NCBI RefSeq assembly: GCF_003286085.1
Contig: NW_020825326.1
Span: forward strand, 1,178,001-1,242,000
Direction of reading: 5' to 3'
From: Drosophila persimilis
Lineage: Eukaryota; Arthropoda; Insecta; Diptera; Drosophilidae
DNA: 64,000 nucleotides
Part shown: positions 35,763 to 48,330 of the stretch, piece by piece
Layout: each line of letters begins with the position of its first letter
How positions within the stretch are numbered: position 1 is the stretch's first letter
The notes under the pieces: generated by a model
What the model was told of the DNA's origin: nothing
The model's database searches: none
What the model saw: the letters and a program-made list of their open reading frames with translations, nothing else
Made by a program: the position numbers and the translations under genes

Positions 35763-37296
35763 GAGCGGGGCCCAAGGCGCCTGGATCAGCGGGAGCAACA
35801 GCAATGATAGAAGCCCAACAAATATCCAATTGTAAATTAGTTTTAGGGATAAGTTACTTATTAATTAATCGTAAATAAGATCCTTTTTATTTTTTGGATT
35901 AGTGCTTAAGGTAGGTTAACTAAAACAATTTCTGGGCATTATATGCCACTAACAATAATCGACAGACGCAGACAGAGGTTTAATAAGAGATTTAGAAACA
36001 GATATAGATAACCGATACCAGATACAAGTGGCGGACCCGGACCCAGAACCGGACCCAGACCCAGACCCATACCCAGACCCAGATCCAAACGGAGAGGTTA
36101 CGGAACAGGGAGGACAAGGACAGATCGATGACTATCGCTACTTGGATTTCATATAGACATTTGCAGTAGAACATTTTCAAATGAGAACTCAAAGAACTGA
36201 TTACAATTTATTATCAAAACAAAACCCACACTCAAACAAACACAAACATAAACACACAAAAATGCTAACCACAAAGAACACACACTACAACACAAGCAGA
36301 ACTGTTGAGTTGGCTCGTTCGCTCTCGACTGCGCATTCGATTTTGAAACGAAAGTCTTTTTCTAGCTATATTTACATGCATATACAGGTGGTATATGCTA
36401 TAAATATGTAATATATATCTCGTAATAACAACTCGTAAATTGTAAGCAGGAAATTTAATTTCTTGCATTTCAAACTGCAACTAAATCTAAAATTACCACT
36501 AAACCTACAACTAAAACCAAAACTACGACAACAACTAGATCTAGATCAACTATTTGGAGTGAGTCAAGAAATAGTTATAAGTGGGAGAGTAATTTAGAGA
36601 TTCCACTTGCTACGAGTTTATCCTTGCTAACGATCGTACCATCATCATCCTCATCGACATCTTTCTGGTCGAACGATCAGAACAGCATAGTATAAGATCT
36701 AAGCAATTTTTTAATTGAAAAATTTCCAAAACTTACCAATTACATAAAGCTAAAAACTAAAAACTCGAGAAGAAAAGCTAAGAACAAAAAATCAAGAAAA
36801 ATATGTTAAAAACATACAAAAAAGAGATCATAGTTCTTAAGAACAAAATATCAACAAGAAGATTAAGTTATATACAGTGTATGTATATCGGACTGTATAT
36901 GTACATATTTGTATGAAATATTTGAATATCCGTTATATGGATTTAACAAACTCTCTTTATTTTGGTAATTAATATTACTATTATTATTATTTGATTGGCG
37001 AAATAGAACTATTTATTTTTTTATTTCTTCACACTCCACATTATTAAAATATCTGGGCAATTTCTGTTTGTTTAAATTATTCGTATTTTGTATACTAAGC
37101 GTACACCCACAGACATACTCAAACTACGCTAGAACGTGGACATTGAGCCAGGACTATGTAAAGTCTACGACTATGTATGTATATATATTATGTTAACATA
37201 TGTACAAAAAATCGCAGTTTATTGAGAAATCCGTAAAAGTATTTATTTAAAAGTTTTTTTTTTTATTTTTTTTTTTAATTTTCGCCAGAAAATAAA
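35763..37296 (+). other. Probable 3' UTR with AATAAA at 37291
   Basis: No coding signal. The sequence is AT-rich with many CAAA/AACTA units, a GACCCA-type repeat near 36030-36090, and a T-run at 37255-37278 shortly before AATAAA at 37291-37296. Earlier alternative poly(A) sites are possible, and the 3' end is inferred from this signal only. Confidence 0.45.
36034..36092 (+). repeat. (GACCCA/GACCCG)n hexamer repeat in the presumed 3' UTR
   Basis: Units of ACCCAGACCCAGACCC type with substitutions. Confidence 0.75.
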
Positions 37297-37576
37297 GAAA
37301 TGAAGCAAACCTAAGCAGAAAAACCAACAAAATGTTTATCAATTTCATTGACGGAAGAGGCGCGTCTTGTTCGAAATATCTAACAGAACTTGTTTTAACA
37401 GTTAGCTTTTTGCGCCTAACAGTACACGAGGTGGTGCCTATGGCACCACTACGAATTCCAATACACTTGAATTGAAGTAGTTGAAGGGCGAGACCAGCAA
37501 TGAAAGCACTACAGGGAAAAGCATGCAGTAAGAGTGAGAGGTATGCTTTTTTTCTGGTACTGGTACTTTTATTAAA
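37297..37576. other. Short intergenic stretch, nothing identified
   Basis: Follows the candidate poly(A) signal. GGTGGTGCCTATGGCACCAC near 37430 is a small palindrome. No gene or known repeat seen. Confidence 0.4.
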
Positions 37577-37870
37577 TTGGTGTTAGCAACTGAAAATGTT
37601 CCTTCCAAACTGTTCTCTTTTGCTCACTTGTTCATTTTTGCTCATTTTTTCTCTACACACTTTTTGCGAAATTTCGCTCCTCAAAGGGCATTTTGCGTTC
37701 TGGCAGTTGTTGCTCACAGTTGCTTTTACTTCACACTTTTTGTATTACCGGCAAAACTGTTTATTCTTTTGAAAATTCAGTACGTCGCTAATTTAAAGTG
37801 TATTCGATACTTCGAAAGTATAGTGATATTTTTAATCATTGCAGTTTTATTAACAAAATGAGTATTAACA
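37577..37870 (+). mobile_element. Short copy of the hAT-type foldback MITE
   Basis: It shares the body of the element at 60219-60969: AATGTTCCTTCCAAACTGTT, TGCTCACTTGTTCATTTTTG, CACACTTTTTGTATTACCGG, AATTCAGTACGTCGCTAATT and CGAAAGTATAGTGATATTT. The repeated GTTCACTT arms are much shorter and the right end (AACAAAATGAGTATTAACA) is degraded. Confidence 0.7.
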
Positions 37871-38446
37871 AGAATATTTCAAAACTTCGCCCCGCCCACT
37901 TCCACTTGGTATCCACCTTCCTGTGATATCGGACCTGCACAAGTTTATTTCAAAATTTCGCCCCACACCCTTCCGCCCCCGCAAAGGACGAAAATCTGAG
38001 GCATCCACAAATCACTGAGACTATTAAAGCTAGAGTAACCAAATTTGTAACACACACTCCTTTAAGATGTCACTATAAAACTTATATCTCAAAATTTCGC
38101 CCCACCCCCTTCCGCTCCCACAAAGTACGAAAATCTTTTTCATCCACAATATTGCAGATTCGAGAAAACTAAAAACGCAGAATCATAGATAATGACCATA
38201 TCTATCAGATTGCTGAATCTGGATCAGATGAGATCTTTATTATAGCCAATAGTAACAAATCAATTTGCAGTGACTGCGCAGCGCCCGACGACATGTTCAG
38301 ACACGTTTTCTGTCTCTCTCGCACGCACTCTTTGTCGTGTCTTTTAATATTAGCGGCGTCTGCCGGAGGAGAGCTATACTGACTAAGTATCGGGTATAAG
38401 TGTAGAGTTGTGGTCGCCGCAGCCACTCACAACGTTCCCCCTCGTT
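37871..38446 (-). mobile_element. DINE-1/Helentron-like repeat, reverse, 3'-truncated
   Basis: Inverse landmarks run from TTCAAAACTTCGCCCCGCCC through TTTCGCCCCACACCCTTCCG and GCCGTCTGCCGGAGGAGAGC to CTCACAACGTTCCCCCTCGT. The right edge abuts a LINE fragment. Confidence 0.85.
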
Positions 38447-39325
38447 TTATTTGTGAATGACCTTCCTCAAGTTATAACATACTCTACGACACTAATGAAT
38501 GCTGATGATGTTAAAATCTGCCTGCCTTACTCTGATTGGTATTTGCACACACGCCTTCAACTGGATCTTAGTGGTGATCAACTTATCTTCTATTTCTGAA
38601 CCTTTCTAAATGCAAACTTATGACATTTTACCCTCGCGCTCCACATTTTGTTTCATATGTTTTAGGAAATCATGTCCTCGAGCGAATTCCGAGTTCAAAT
38701 GACCTCGGAGTCCTTTTTGATCATAAGATGTGTTTTAACAGCCATATAGCTGCAACAGTAAATAAAGCTGAGGGTGTTTTAGCGTTCATCCAAGCGTTGG
38801 TCCAAGGAGTTTGACGACCCGTACGTTACGAAACAACTGTACATCTCGTTAGTACGTCCTATATTGTTCTCGTGTGTGGAGCCCGCAGTATAAAGAGCAG
38901 CAGGTTGTTATTGAATCCGTGCAAAAGCAATTTTTAATTTTTGACCTTCGTAACTTTAACTGGGACTCGGGTAGAATCTTGCCACCCTACCGGTCTAGGC
39001 TAAATCTAATTGACCTGCCGTCGTTGCACAATCGCAGAATATGCAATGCGTAATGATCGTGCACAAGCTCCATCTCGGGATTGTTGACTCCCAAACTCTG
39101 TTGGGTCAGATTGACTTGGCCGTCCCATCTAGACCTACCCGTACTTTTAGGACAATCCACTTACCCATATATAGGTTGAATTATGCTGAACATAAACCTT
39201 TCAGGGTTATATGCCATAATTATAGCTCCCTCTGTCATACCTTATCCCCTGAACTATCCCTTAAACTAATAGCAAGCATTATTTATAATCACCTAAATTT
39301 AACTAACTTTTAACTTATTTTTATA
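38440..39325 (+). pseudogene. LINE reverse transcriptase 3' fragment, same lineage as the intact LINE at 53-57 kb
   Basis: Broken frames read VNDLPQVITYSTTLMNADDV (catalytic box changed from YADD to NADD), then NDLGVLFDHKMCFNSHI, KEFDDPYVTKQLYISLVRP and a C-terminal part. Each aligns with the intact ORF2 (INDLPSVITYSRVLMYADDV, DDLGVMLDPKLKFSEHI, KEFDDPYITKTLYTSLVRP). Frameshifts separate the parts. A DINE-1 copy lies directly on each side. Confidence 0.85.
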
Positions 39326-39329
39326 CCCG

Positions 39330-40633
39330 AAACTCAAAATGAGGGGGTATTGGGGTATATTAGATTTGTGGTAAAAGTGGATGTGTTTAACGTGCAGAAG
39401 GAATCGTTTCCGACCCCATAAAGTATATATATTCTTGATCAGCATCAATAGCCGAGTCGATTGAGCCCTGTCTGTCCGTCTGTCCGTCTATAAGAGCTAG
39501 AGCAACGACCTTTTGTATCCAGACTTCTCTGATATGTCACTGTTACAAATATATTTCAAAACTTCGCCCCGCCCATTTCCGCCCCCACAAAGGGCGAAAA
39601 CCTGTGTGTTGAGGAACGCATAACAAGTCCATCGCTAAGCGAAGAAGCAATCGCCAAAAGAGAACAAAAAGAGAACGGAAGAGACTAAAATTTGTATACG
39701 CACATATTCTTATCGCCGCTGCGACGGCATTTTTCAGTACCAAATAGACATCGAACTGGACAAGAACAAAATACAGTCCACTAAAATCAAATCCCTCAAG
39801 CATATTATTCGCGAACACTGTGGCATCCATAATTTCAAAGGTATGAGAAACCCAAAATCGAAGAGAATGACCATATCTTCCAGACTGCAGAATCTGAATT
39901 GGATCGTATCATTATTATAGCCAGAATGAAGAAAACAATTTCATTTTTTCTCGCCCTGTCTCTCTCTAACGCACACGTATCATAGCCGGCCTTGCTTAGC
40001 GCAAAACATTAGCGCCTAGATCTCAGAGACTATAAGAGCTAGAGCAACCAAATTTTGTATCCACATTCCTATGATATCGAACCTGCACAAGTATATTTCA
40101 AAACTTCGCACAACCCCCTTCCGCCACCGCAAAGGACGAAAATCTGTGGCGTCCACAGATCACAGAGACTATTTGACCTGACTGTAGAGCTCTCACTGTT
40201 ACAAAACTATTTGTAATTTTTCACTGCAGAACTCACTGTTACAAGTGTATTTATTTTTGCTCACTGCAGAGAGCTCACTGCTACAAGTGTGTTTCAAAAT
40301 TTCGCCCCACCACCCTTCCGCCCACACAAAAGACGTAAATCTGTGGCAACCACAATTTTGGAGATAGGAGAAAATTAAAAGCGCACAATCATAGAGAATA
40401 GCCATATCTACCAGATTGCCGAATCTTGCCGAATCCGAATCAGATCGGATTATTATTATACTCAAAAGTAACAAATCAATTTGCAGTGGCTACGCAGCGC
40501 CCGCCGACACGTTCTGACTGATTTTCTGTCTCTCTCGTACGCACTCTTTGTCGTGTAATGTAGCCATACTGACAAAGTATCGGGTATAAATGTAGAGTTG
40601 CGGTCTCCGCAGTAACTCACAACCCCCTCGTTA
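39330..40633 (-). mobile_element. DINE-1/Helentron-like repeats, reverse, with a 220-base interruption
   Basis: TTTATACCCGAAACTCAAAA at the left is the inverse of the 3' end and CTCACAACCCCCTCGTTA at the right the inverse of the 5' end. Usual boxes lie between. The DINE-1 sequence is interrupted at about 39605-39820 by unrelated sequence of unknown origin. The length and repeated TTTCGCC boxes suggest two partial copies joined. Confidence 0.8.
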
Positions 40634-43215
40634 TATCTAGTCTCTCTGTCTCAACTGAACATCTGGTGGAATACAACCATTACAGCTTTGCGTCTAAAAG
40701 CCCATGTGCAGAGCGAAGCTTTGCGCTTAACAGCACGCACCACTTAATCTGCAACTGCAAGAATAATTTCTGTTAAAACGCTTTATTCAAAAATATAAAG
40801 CTTGCTCCAACAGGGAAACTGTTTGTGGTGCGTCATCGATGTGTCGCCGGTCTGTTGGCTTGTCCAATGATGTGCGACATTCTGTTGGTGTTCATGCCAC
40901 TCGCCCACACCACCAGCCTGATATAAAGTGGAAGAGGGAGGTAGTGGACCACGGTCAGGACAAATTGCATGAAAACTGTGTGCGCGTGCATGGGCAATAA
41001 AATACTTTGGGGACCAAACTGTGTGGAAAAACTGCAACAGAGCAGAACAGTGACAGCTACAACAGCAGCGAATGAATGAAGTTTAAGGGAATTTTCAGGG
41101 TAAGCGCAAGATAAACATGACCCTTGGGAGGGGCCTTGGGTATTGAAACTTCTGGCACAACTCTGTCCATGTGTCCATGTGTCCTCCTGCCCCCTGCATT
41201 GTGTCCCCTGTTTGCAGTTTTCACCGTGTCCTGTGTGTAAAACGCATATGTCTGCCGGGCACGATCGACAGAACCAACAGCTAGTAGTGAATATTTGTAA
41301 AGTTAAATGTGCCATTAGTAAAATACCCTCTGTGGGAGTTATATTTCTGCCTAATAGCTGAATTTTCTCCCATAAAGAAGTTCCATTTGCATTTCAGTTA
41401 AGTTATCTTAAAAGAAAATATATTTAAAAATCTTTTTAAGTTAAAAGAAAGATATGTGATCGAATAGATATATACATACGTATTCATTGGGTGGTGAATT
41501 ATACAATAATATAATGGCTAAAATATTTATTGGCATGACAAATTGTTTTCAAATAACAGTTAAAGCGGGAATTGTACACCAATGATGTTGGAAAAGGACA
41601 TGGTTGAATGTAAATGTCTTACTGTTTCTTTCCAGCTGAATTTGCTTCGATGTCCTTGACGATCTTTCAGGAAGGTTACGGATACCAAGACCAGATGACA
41701 TGAAAACTGGCATCCCAATGGACTAAACGGCCTTTGGGGGGCCGCGGCGTCGGTTGTGGATCTTAAACTTATTGAAGAGATTAAGCTCTAGAACGAATAG
41801 AACCATGGTGGAACCATGTGGACATCCTGACTGTGCAACCGTTGTCTTTAACCAACAGACCCTTAGAGGCAGGCTGATCGGGGGCATGCAAATGTTGCCT
41901 TGGCTTCGTTTCGCTTCAGTCATTTCATTTTTTCACGCCCGGTCGACGTATTGTGCTCCCTCTTCGGCTCATTCCTTTTCCGTCTTCTGACTCCAACCAA
42001 TATGCAGCTGACTTTCCGCCATACTCACAACATGGGGGTAAAATGTATGTCCTTTGGTCGGCGTCTACTGTGGCCTGTGGCCCTCCCCGGCACCCAACGA
42101 AAACTGTAATTCCAACAAATAAAACATGGAAACCGCCATACAAACAAAACAAAAAAAGACATGAAAGGCTGAAATTTGTTTAAAAATATTTATGAAATAT
42201 ATACAAATTGTTTATGAAGTAAGACCGCAAACGTTTCATAGCGTTGGCAGGCCAGGGCCCGGACAGGGTTTCTGGGACTGAACAAAATCCGATCTGTCTT
42301 GTCTCCCCTCCATTCGAGCAGGTTGTGTTCTGGAAAACGGAAAGAGGAACCCAGCTGGGATATATGTATGTATGGTCAGCAGATATGGCTCAAGGATGTA
42401 ATTTTAGGCATGCGGTTGAGTGAGTGAGTGCTGCTGAGTGTTCAAACGGAATCCTTTCAATATTTCCACTCTTTTTTGGCGTGTATGCATTTTTCGTGTC
42501 TTTTTTCTCCGACACTGTTTAATTAGAGGCTGACTAATTGATGGGTGTCCCACCGAGACGAAAATAGATGCATAAAAAAGCGGAGGACGCAAGTGATTGA
42601 CAAGCAGTTTCATTGTAAGAAGAATGCCAGGACACTGGAAAAAAGCTGATGGCAAAGTAGTGTCCTTGTTTTTGCATGCCCTTAGGAAACTTTTGCCACC
42701 TATCCTTTGCATCACTCTACCGTCTCCTGCCTCCCGTTGACCATAATGTGTGGTCGGACATTATTCAAAGGACTCACGGCCACTCCCCATAAGGCCCCCG
42801 ACTTGCATCGAAAATGCACTTTGCTTCGGTTTGCTCGCTAGTGAAACAAGCGAGAAAACTTAATGAGAATAGTAGTCGACAAACAATCTAATGCCATCAC
42901 AGAACCGAAGAAGAGGAGAGCCCCTATAATACACCCTCTCCACATACGGAGTAGAGCTGTATTTTTTAAGAAATTTCTTTATTTCTTAAGATGGGATTCT
43001 ACTAAAAAACATTTCGGCTTAATAGGCAAAATAGGCTACTGCCACCATAATGTACGTAACCTACCTTTTGTCGTGATGTTTTAAAACCACTTTCAAATTC
43101 GGGTTGGGGCCACTCAATTTGGTTCGGGTCTGGCGACCCCTTTTTTTGACAAATATATAAAAATAATCTGGCAGTACTATCTTCTAATACCACTGTATAT
43201 GTACATATATACTAT
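40634..43215. other. Intergenic, no gene or known repeat identified
   Basis: Moderate GC content, short open frames on both strands without domains or consistent codon use. A 160-codon minus-strand frame at 40833-41315 is Cys/His/Ser-rich with no family resemblance. It is the largest stretch between 37 and 53 kb without recognisable mobile DNA. Confidence 0.4.
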
Positions 43216-43239
43216 TAGTTCTTAAGCTCCCTGCAATTG

Positions 43240-43760
43240 TTTCAAAGGCGATTATGTTGAAACCGTTGAGCTTTCATTCTCAATGGCTGTCAGCGAGAAC
43301 CAAATGGACGAGGATGAGCGACGCCACGTTGTGGAATTGCCTGATCCGACTGTTGGCCACGTCAAAGACTCTGCGATAAATTCAGAGACATCTACTTGTT
43401 CTGTTTCCTCTCTTCAGCTTCAATTTTAGATGAGGTTGGTCCCTTGCAAAGTGCCACTCCAAAGAAACCATCGACTCGCGGACGTAAGCCAATGCAGAGC
43501 GCACATCTCACTTAAAAAAAAAACGTGCTGACTGATTTTAAAAATAAAGCACAGGAGCGTGAAGCAAGAAAAGGACAAGAAAGCAACTAAATAAGCCAAG
43601 GTATTAGACCTAGCAAAGTCATCGTCTAGGCGCGGAAAACGAACTTCATCCGAACTGCCGGCTAAGCGATCCAAGATCCAACTCCAGTGAAAAGATCGGC
43701 AACGCTCGATCGTCGTAACGAAGACGAAGACAAATACCGACGAATGAATAATATTTATAA
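43240..43760 (+). pseudogene. Decayed coding-like segment of unknown origin
   Basis: Adjoining frames read MAVSENQMDEDERRHVVELP, then ATPKKPSTRGRKPMQSA and SSRRGKRTSSELPAKRSKI. The composition (acidic start, RGRKP AT-hook-like motif, basic tail) looks like a nuclear protein, interrupted by stops and frameshifts. Short A-runs lie inside. I cannot name the parent; a decayed host-gene copy and a transposon gag-like ORF are both possible. Confidence 0.35.
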
Positions 43761-44019
43761 ATTGATTTCATATCATTATTTTTATTTTTAGAATATGTTT
43801 GAAGGGTTGGGCTACCCGAACCAATTTTTTTTTGTTTGTATTTAAATAGCCGCTTTACTAAATACTTATTTTTTTTTTAACAACACTGGTAAATAATCAT
43901 ATGAAAACCAAACCTATTGTTAAATGCAAAAGGACTTATAGAAAATATAATATTATAATGTTGGAAGGGAAACTTAGAGTTGGCCAATAGTTTAGGCAAA
44001 ACCCAATCTCTTCAATCGC

Positions 44020-45270
44020 CCCAAAGGCCTGGCAGGTAGTAAGCGTCTCGCGAGCATACTGCGGTGTCTAATCAGCCTGTTACTGTATCTGCTGGTGTGC
44101 CTTCCAATCGGCTCCGCCACTGTATCCGTTTATAGTTGGATTTCGCAGCTATACCCCAAATCTGTACCCCGTAAAGTCAGATCGGGGATACACAGGATAC
44201 GTAAACTGCTCTTTTGACTCTTAGTGACATGGTGCTTGTTCAAACATGAACACATTATCGTCAAGAACTTTCGACCCCCTTGCAGAATGTTCAAACATAA
44301 TCATATTATTGTACACATTCACTCATGTATCCAAAAAATGATCTCTAAAGAAATCACATAAAGTAGACAAGTTATGACTGTTCGGGTGTAAACAGAGATC
44401 TGTAACCCATTAAAAAATACTACAGCAAAACACAAGAGGAGGACACACTTAACCAATGCAGTCCTAAAATAACACGAATGTAAGCATGCACTCATATAGC
44501 CACCCGCAGTAAAAGGTTTCCTTTGCGTAGGTCTAACGATAATTATAGAATACAAAATTTTACATTCTGCCTCATTGTCCAATCACATATAAGGCTCGTT
44601 TCGTTTGAATTTTCAACTCAACTCGCAAATGTCTAGACTTTTCTTTTAAGGTCTTAACAGTGCTTCTTCTGTTAATCAACCACCGCAATTTCTGCATTCT
44701 TTGACCAAACGAAAGACGCTTATCAACGGTATCAACACCGAGATACTCTGCTTGCTCTGGTTGGTCCAATGTTACGCCTTCAAACTTGATGGGTGGGGAG
44801 CGGTCAATGAGCGCTTGCAAGGTGAAGCATGTATTGGTGGTCTTCAGTGGGTCGACATTCCAGGTACTCCTGGATTCCATCTGCTGGATCAAAGCGGCAT
44901 TTGGAGAGGCTGTAGAGCAGTGCTATATCGTCCGCGTAACTAGCAAGAAGGGCAAGGGGAGGGTAGGTCTGCAGTATAAATAGAGTAGAGCAGCGGGCCA
45001 AGGACTTCGTAGTGTGGTGCTGGGAAGAGTTTTTTAATTTTGCTTAGAAGACCGATATGCCAAACTCTATCGAATTGCTGCATATCAGCAAACTGCATTG
45101 CAGTATTCTAGATGATCATAGGCCTGTAGGATGTTCCTTGCCAATCTGTGGCCTTGTTCCATTTTGCTGTGCCGCATCGCCCGAGTAGGCAATGCTTTCA
45201 ATATGCCAGGAGCCTTTTCACTCGGTAGGGACTTGACGACATCAACAATTGTAGTGGCCAGTGAAGTAAA
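44020..45270 (-). pseudogene. Jockey-clade LINE reverse transcriptase relic, interrupted
   Basis: Minus-strand pieces in order are FDRVWHIGLLSKIKKLFPAP (near 45080-45010), a GPLLYSIYTADLP-like box (near 45000-44960), SYADDIALLYSL with the catalytic YADD near 44940, AEYLGVDTVDKRLSFGQ (near 44740), LRWLINRRS (near 44680) and GIAAKSNYKRIQ (near 44165-44130). Frameshifts separate them. About 400 bases at 44200-44600 do not read as LINE and may be an insertion. It is of the same broad clade as the relic at 2450, but a different copy. Confidence 0.75.
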
Positions 45271-46307
45271 ACCAGATTAAATTCCCTAATAATTCCCCAG
45301 ATACCAAAACAGATTCAAAAACGCGCCAACTTGATTAGTTTGAACAGCAAGGCTTTAGAAACCGCTACTTCGCATATGGAGCTTTAATTGCTCAAATGTT
45401 CTCTTTCGTCTCTCGAGACCGATCTTCCATGGAAGGGTCCCGTTAAAGTCCCCAAAACACTTCGGTTGTGCCGGTGCAAATAATGTCTGTATTACATAAT
45501 ACACAACCGATTACATAACTGTGATCCGGCGGAGAATCGACTCAAATCAAGATCAGCCAAGCTATATTGTGTGGTGAAAGTGCAAGGTGCTACGTAGAGA
45601 AAAGGAAGGTGAAATTAGGTTTGGTACATTCGCGGACTTAAGAATCTATTACAGCATCTCTTGGTCACTGGAGGTTTGCCGTGCGTTGGCGCTCCTCCAG
45701 ATTCATACTTTTTTGCCGTTTCGAATTACCAGCGTTTCCGTTGTACGGACGAACTGCATCGACCCTGGAATGCCCTCTAATCTCATCGAGCGAGATGCAA
45801 CTCAACATCCTTGCTACGGAGTCGACAACGCGTGGAATTTAAGTCTAAAGTGGAATTTAAATCTGCTAAAATTGTGTCGAAGATGTGAACCAAAGAGCAG
45901 GAATACTCGTGGTTCCTATACTCGTACTTTCCTTTACGTGACCGTATGACAGGAATGAGGACGCTGGGGGAATCAGGAAAGACATAGGGGACATAACATA
46001 ATAGGGGACATAGACATAAAAGGGAAAGTGAAGTTGGCTTCCCTCATGCATAACCGACCCGACTGGCAGCTGTTCTGGTGTTATTTGCAAGCAGCCATGG
46101 CCCTCACAACCTTAATCATAAAATACCTAGATAAGATATGTGTTAGGGATGATCCCTTTTCTGCATGGCTCCTAAACAAAAATCTTCTAGCAACTCATTG
46201 CCAAGTTACCGACAAAGTTTATTTGTTAGGATTTGGCCTAAAGCTAAGAACATATGTAGAAAAAAAATTATATTTAATTAATAAATAAGTATAAGCTATG
46301 ACAATAA
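45271..46307. other. Intergenic, nothing identified
   Basis: No recognisable domain, repeat end or RNA gene. A 120-codon plus frame at 45587-45949 has no family resemblance. TAGGGGACATA/ATAGGGGACATAGACATA near 45985-46015 is a short direct repeat. Confidence 0.4.
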
Positions 46308-46504
46308 TAACGAGGGGGAACGTTGTGAGTTGCTGCGGAGACCGCAACTCTACTTTTATACCCGATACTTAGTCAGTATGGCTCTCCTCCGGCAGACGCC
46401 GCTAATATTAAACGACACGACAAAGAGTGCGTGCGAGAGAGACAGAAAATCAGTCTGAGCGTGACGTCGGGCGCTGCGTAGCCACTGCTAATTGATTTGT
46501 TACA
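46308..46504 (+). mobile_element. DINE-1/Helentron-like 5' fragment joined to a LOA relic
   Basis: AACGAGGGGGAACGTTGTGAG through CTCCTCCGGCAGACGCCGCT to GCTAATTGATTTGTTACATTTGG is the normal 5' fifth of the element. It stops abruptly at about 46504, where LOA-type coding sequence begins. Confidence 0.85.
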
Positions 46505-48330
46505 TTTGGGCGATCAAAAGCTTAAAACCATATAAGTCCACGAGGCCAGACGGCATTATCCCTGCCCAACTGATTCACGCGAGACATAAAGCCATTAATT
46601 GGCTCAAAATAATTTACGAGGGAATCTTCTCCCACGGGTGCATTCCTGACACCTGGCTTTAGACCAATGCCGTTTTTATTCCGAAGGCAGGCAAGCCCTC
46701 GCACACTGCCCTAAAAGATTTCAGTCTATCGTCTTTTCTGGGGTTGCATCTCACGGCGTGTTTTCCGCCCAGTCAGACTGCCAGCATGCCTATCGGAAGG
46801 GAAAATCCACCGAAACGGCCCCACACTCGATTACATCGATCATCGAAGTGTCCCTTAACTTTAAGGAGTACACCTTGGTAGCCTTCCTCAACATAGAAGG
46901 CGCCTTTTAATAACATCCTTCCGACCGCCATCACGTGCGCACTGACGGACCTGGGAGTTGACTACCGGATGGTGAGCCTGATCGATCAGATGCTTCAATG
47001 CAGGACGGTTGAGGCTTCACTAGGGACGTCAACGTCCACCAGATTTGTCAGTAGAGGCACACCGCAGGGTGGAGTACTCTCACGAAGATGTCGAGATGGG
47101 CAGACAAATGCGGGCTGGGAGTCAACCCGTCTAAAACGGAACTTGTGCTTTTCACTAAGAAGTACAAAGTTCCGCTACTGACTACCCCAACTCAAACTCA
47201 AACTGCCCAAACTCTGTGGGCTATCCTCGACAGAAAGTTCGATTGGAAACTGAGCATTGAGGATAGAGTAAGGAAGGCCACAGTGGTCCAATCGGACTAA
47301 GATGGGGAATGACCCCGTATATAATTCGGTGGCTATACACCGCCATCCTACGACCAATCATGCTCTATGGAGTGGTGGTATGGTGGCCAGCCCTAGACAA
47401 AAGAACTTGTCTCAACAGTCTCAGTAGAGTTCAACGCATGGCAGAGCTGTGCATAACTGGCGGGCTACGCACTACTCCAGGGGAAGCCCTGGATACCGTG
47501 CTGGACCTCCTCCCCATAGATCTCATGGGAAAGAAGGTGGCAAAACTTTCCGTCCTCAGAATGAGAGAAGCCAAACTGACGAGACTCCCGCAATTACCGG
47601 AGAGGACAGATTATTGCATCCCCAGTGATCACCTCTCGATGCCTTTCCAGGTATCAATACCACATAGGTAGCACTGGGAGATGGGCGAATCAGGACCTGC
47701 AAATGCGGTCCACTTCTACACTGATGGCTCAAAGTTAGACGGCCGCGTGGGAGGCGGAGTCTACTGTAGCGAGCTGAACATGAGTCATTGCTTCAGGCTG
47801 CCGGATCACTATAGTGTGTTCCAAGCGGAGGTTGTGGCCATCAAGGAGGCCATTTATATTGTCCCCAAACAACTTCTAAACACGCACTTAGTGTGCGTCT
47901 TCTCGGACTGTCAAGCAGCTATTAAAGCTTTGCCGCCGACGAGCTAGCCAGGCAGGGTACTACGATGCCTCTCTTATCAGAGAGGGAGCAGGTAGTGGTG
48001 CCGTTGGGTACGTGGAGGCTTCTTACGCACGAAATAATCGAGCAAACGGCAAACGCGAGATGGCAGCAAACCATCTCCTGTAAAGTCTCGAAATTGTTAT
48101 GGCCACATCGATCGAAGAAGCGCTCAGCAGAGCTGTATAGACCCAGCAGAGCACATTGCTGTGCAGTTACTCGAGCCATCACGGGACACTGGCAGATCGG
48201 CATTCATGCCTCTAGACTGTCGATCCCTCATAATGAGTTCTGCAGGAACTTCAAGTTAAAGTTCAATGGTGTTGCCGGTGCATATTTTCCTATGAAAAAT
48301 TATAAATTTTTATATTTTTAGACCTGTATT
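46505..48330 (+). pseudogene. LOA/I-type LINE relic: reverse transcriptase plus RNase H
   Basis: Broken plus-strand frames read STRPDGIIPAQLIHARHKAI (RT start, near 46530), a VFIPKAGKPSH box near 46670, GTPQGGVLS (near 47060), WADKCGLGVNPSKTELVLF (47088 on), LRPIMLYGVVVWWPALDKRT (near 47350) and an RNase H domain with AVHFYTDGSKLDGRVGGGVY (near 47700), VFQAEVVAIKEA and VFSDCQAAIKAL. An RNase H domain after the RT marks I/R1/LOA-type LINEs; Bilbo and TRIM of obscura-group flies are LOA members. The YADD box itself is deleted, between GVLS and RWADK. Many stops and frameshifts. Confidence 0.8.

Noticed and set aside
40833..41315. 160-codon minus frame with many Cys residues
   Set aside because: The Cys spacing matches no zinc finger I can recognise, codon use is unbiased and there is no splice or start context.
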